Assembly (NCBI GenBank): GCA_026397575.1
Contig: JAPLUP010000509.1
Coordinates: forward strand, 1-5,925
DNA: 5,925 nucleotides
Direction of reading: 5' to 3'
From: Candidatus Zixiibacteriota bacterium
GTDB lineage: Bacteria; Zixibacteria; MSB-5A5; CAIYYT01
Shown here: piece by piece, positions 5,871 through 5,925 of the stretch
Layout: each line of letters starts with the position of its first letter
Numbering within the stretch: the stretch's first letter is position 1
Translations under genes and position numbers: made by a program
Notes under the pieces: generated by a model
Told to the model about the DNA's origin: nothing
The model's database searches: none
What the model saw: only the letters and a program-made list of their open reading frames with translations

Positions 5871-5925
5871 GTGATTGAAGTAACGAATCTCACCAAAACG
5901 TACGGCGAAACGGTCGCTGTCGACA
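5871..5925 (+). CDS. ABC transporter ATP-binding protein, N-terminal 18 residues (3' truncated by window)
   Basis: Starting at GTG 5871 the frame reads MIEVTNLTKTYGETVAVD and runs off the window. This is the first strand pair of an ABC ATPase, with the aromatic A-loop Tyr (Y11) that stacks on adenine; Walker A would fall about 20-25 residues further on. The pattern suits a stand-alone ATPase that pairs with a separate permease (for example ABC-2 type), unlike the fused exporter before it. No in-frame ATG precedes it; purine-rich GGAGATGGGA (5856-5865) is a suitable ribosome site. A six-codon ATG frame (5854-5874) ends in a GTGA overlap with this start, which may be chance. Substrate is unknown; self-protection against the peptide or unrelated transport are both possible. 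Confidence 0.82.
   Translation, partial: MIEVTNLTKTYGETVAVD

Noticed and set aside
5854..5874. Six-codon ATG frame before the right-edge ABC gene
   Set aside because: Very short and in another phase; its purines are better explained as the ribosome site for GTG 5871.
1..5925. CRISPR arrays, insertion sequences, tRNA or rRNA genes
   Set aside because: No regularly spaced repeats, transposase motifs, terminal inverted repeat pairs or RNA gene signatures were seen on either strand.

Overview
The window reads as bacterial chromosome with balanced base composition (by eye about half G+C). All confident genes lie on the + strand. A soluble hybrid histidine kinase tail, tandem oxygen-sensitive radical SAM/SPASM enzymes and an MsbA-type ABC exporter suggest an anaerobic or facultative Gram-negative-type bacterium (Desulfobacterota or a related lineage would fit). 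This taxonomic reading is inference; no marker gene is present.

Layout. Positions 1-561 hold the 3' end of a hybrid sensor kinase (end of the ATPase domain plus a C-terminal receiver). Positions 562-877 have no convincing gene but carry two adjacent inverted repeats just upstream of a very strong Shine-Dalgarno. Positions 878-985 encode a 35-residue peptide, followed at once by a textbook intrinsic terminator (994-1020). After a leader with an inverted repeat over a possible -35 box come two four-base-overlapping genes for distinct radical SAM/SPASM enzymes (1258-2607, 449 aa; 2604-3710, 368 aa). A 225-base gap precedes a full-length ABC exporter with fused membrane and ATPase domains (3936-5693). 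The right edge has a plausible promoter and the first 18 codons of another ABC transporter ATPase (from 5871, cut by the window).

How it fits together. The most economical reading is a compact RiPP (ribosomally made, post-translationally modified peptide) locus: a small precursor, two SPASM maturases and an exporter. The terminator between precursor and enzymes would let the peptide be made in excess over its maturases. The peptide has two cysteines (C16, C21) and a Pro-Leu-Tyr-Gly-Val-Pro stretch. Cysteines would suit a thioether-forming maturase; the Leu-Tyr-Gly triplet resembles the X-Tyr-Gly site used by tyramine-excising 'splicease' radical SAM enzymes. Which chemistry occurs, and whether the two enzymes act on the same peptide, cannot be settled from sequence alone. 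No leader peptidase is visible: the exporter has no N-terminal C39 protease domain.
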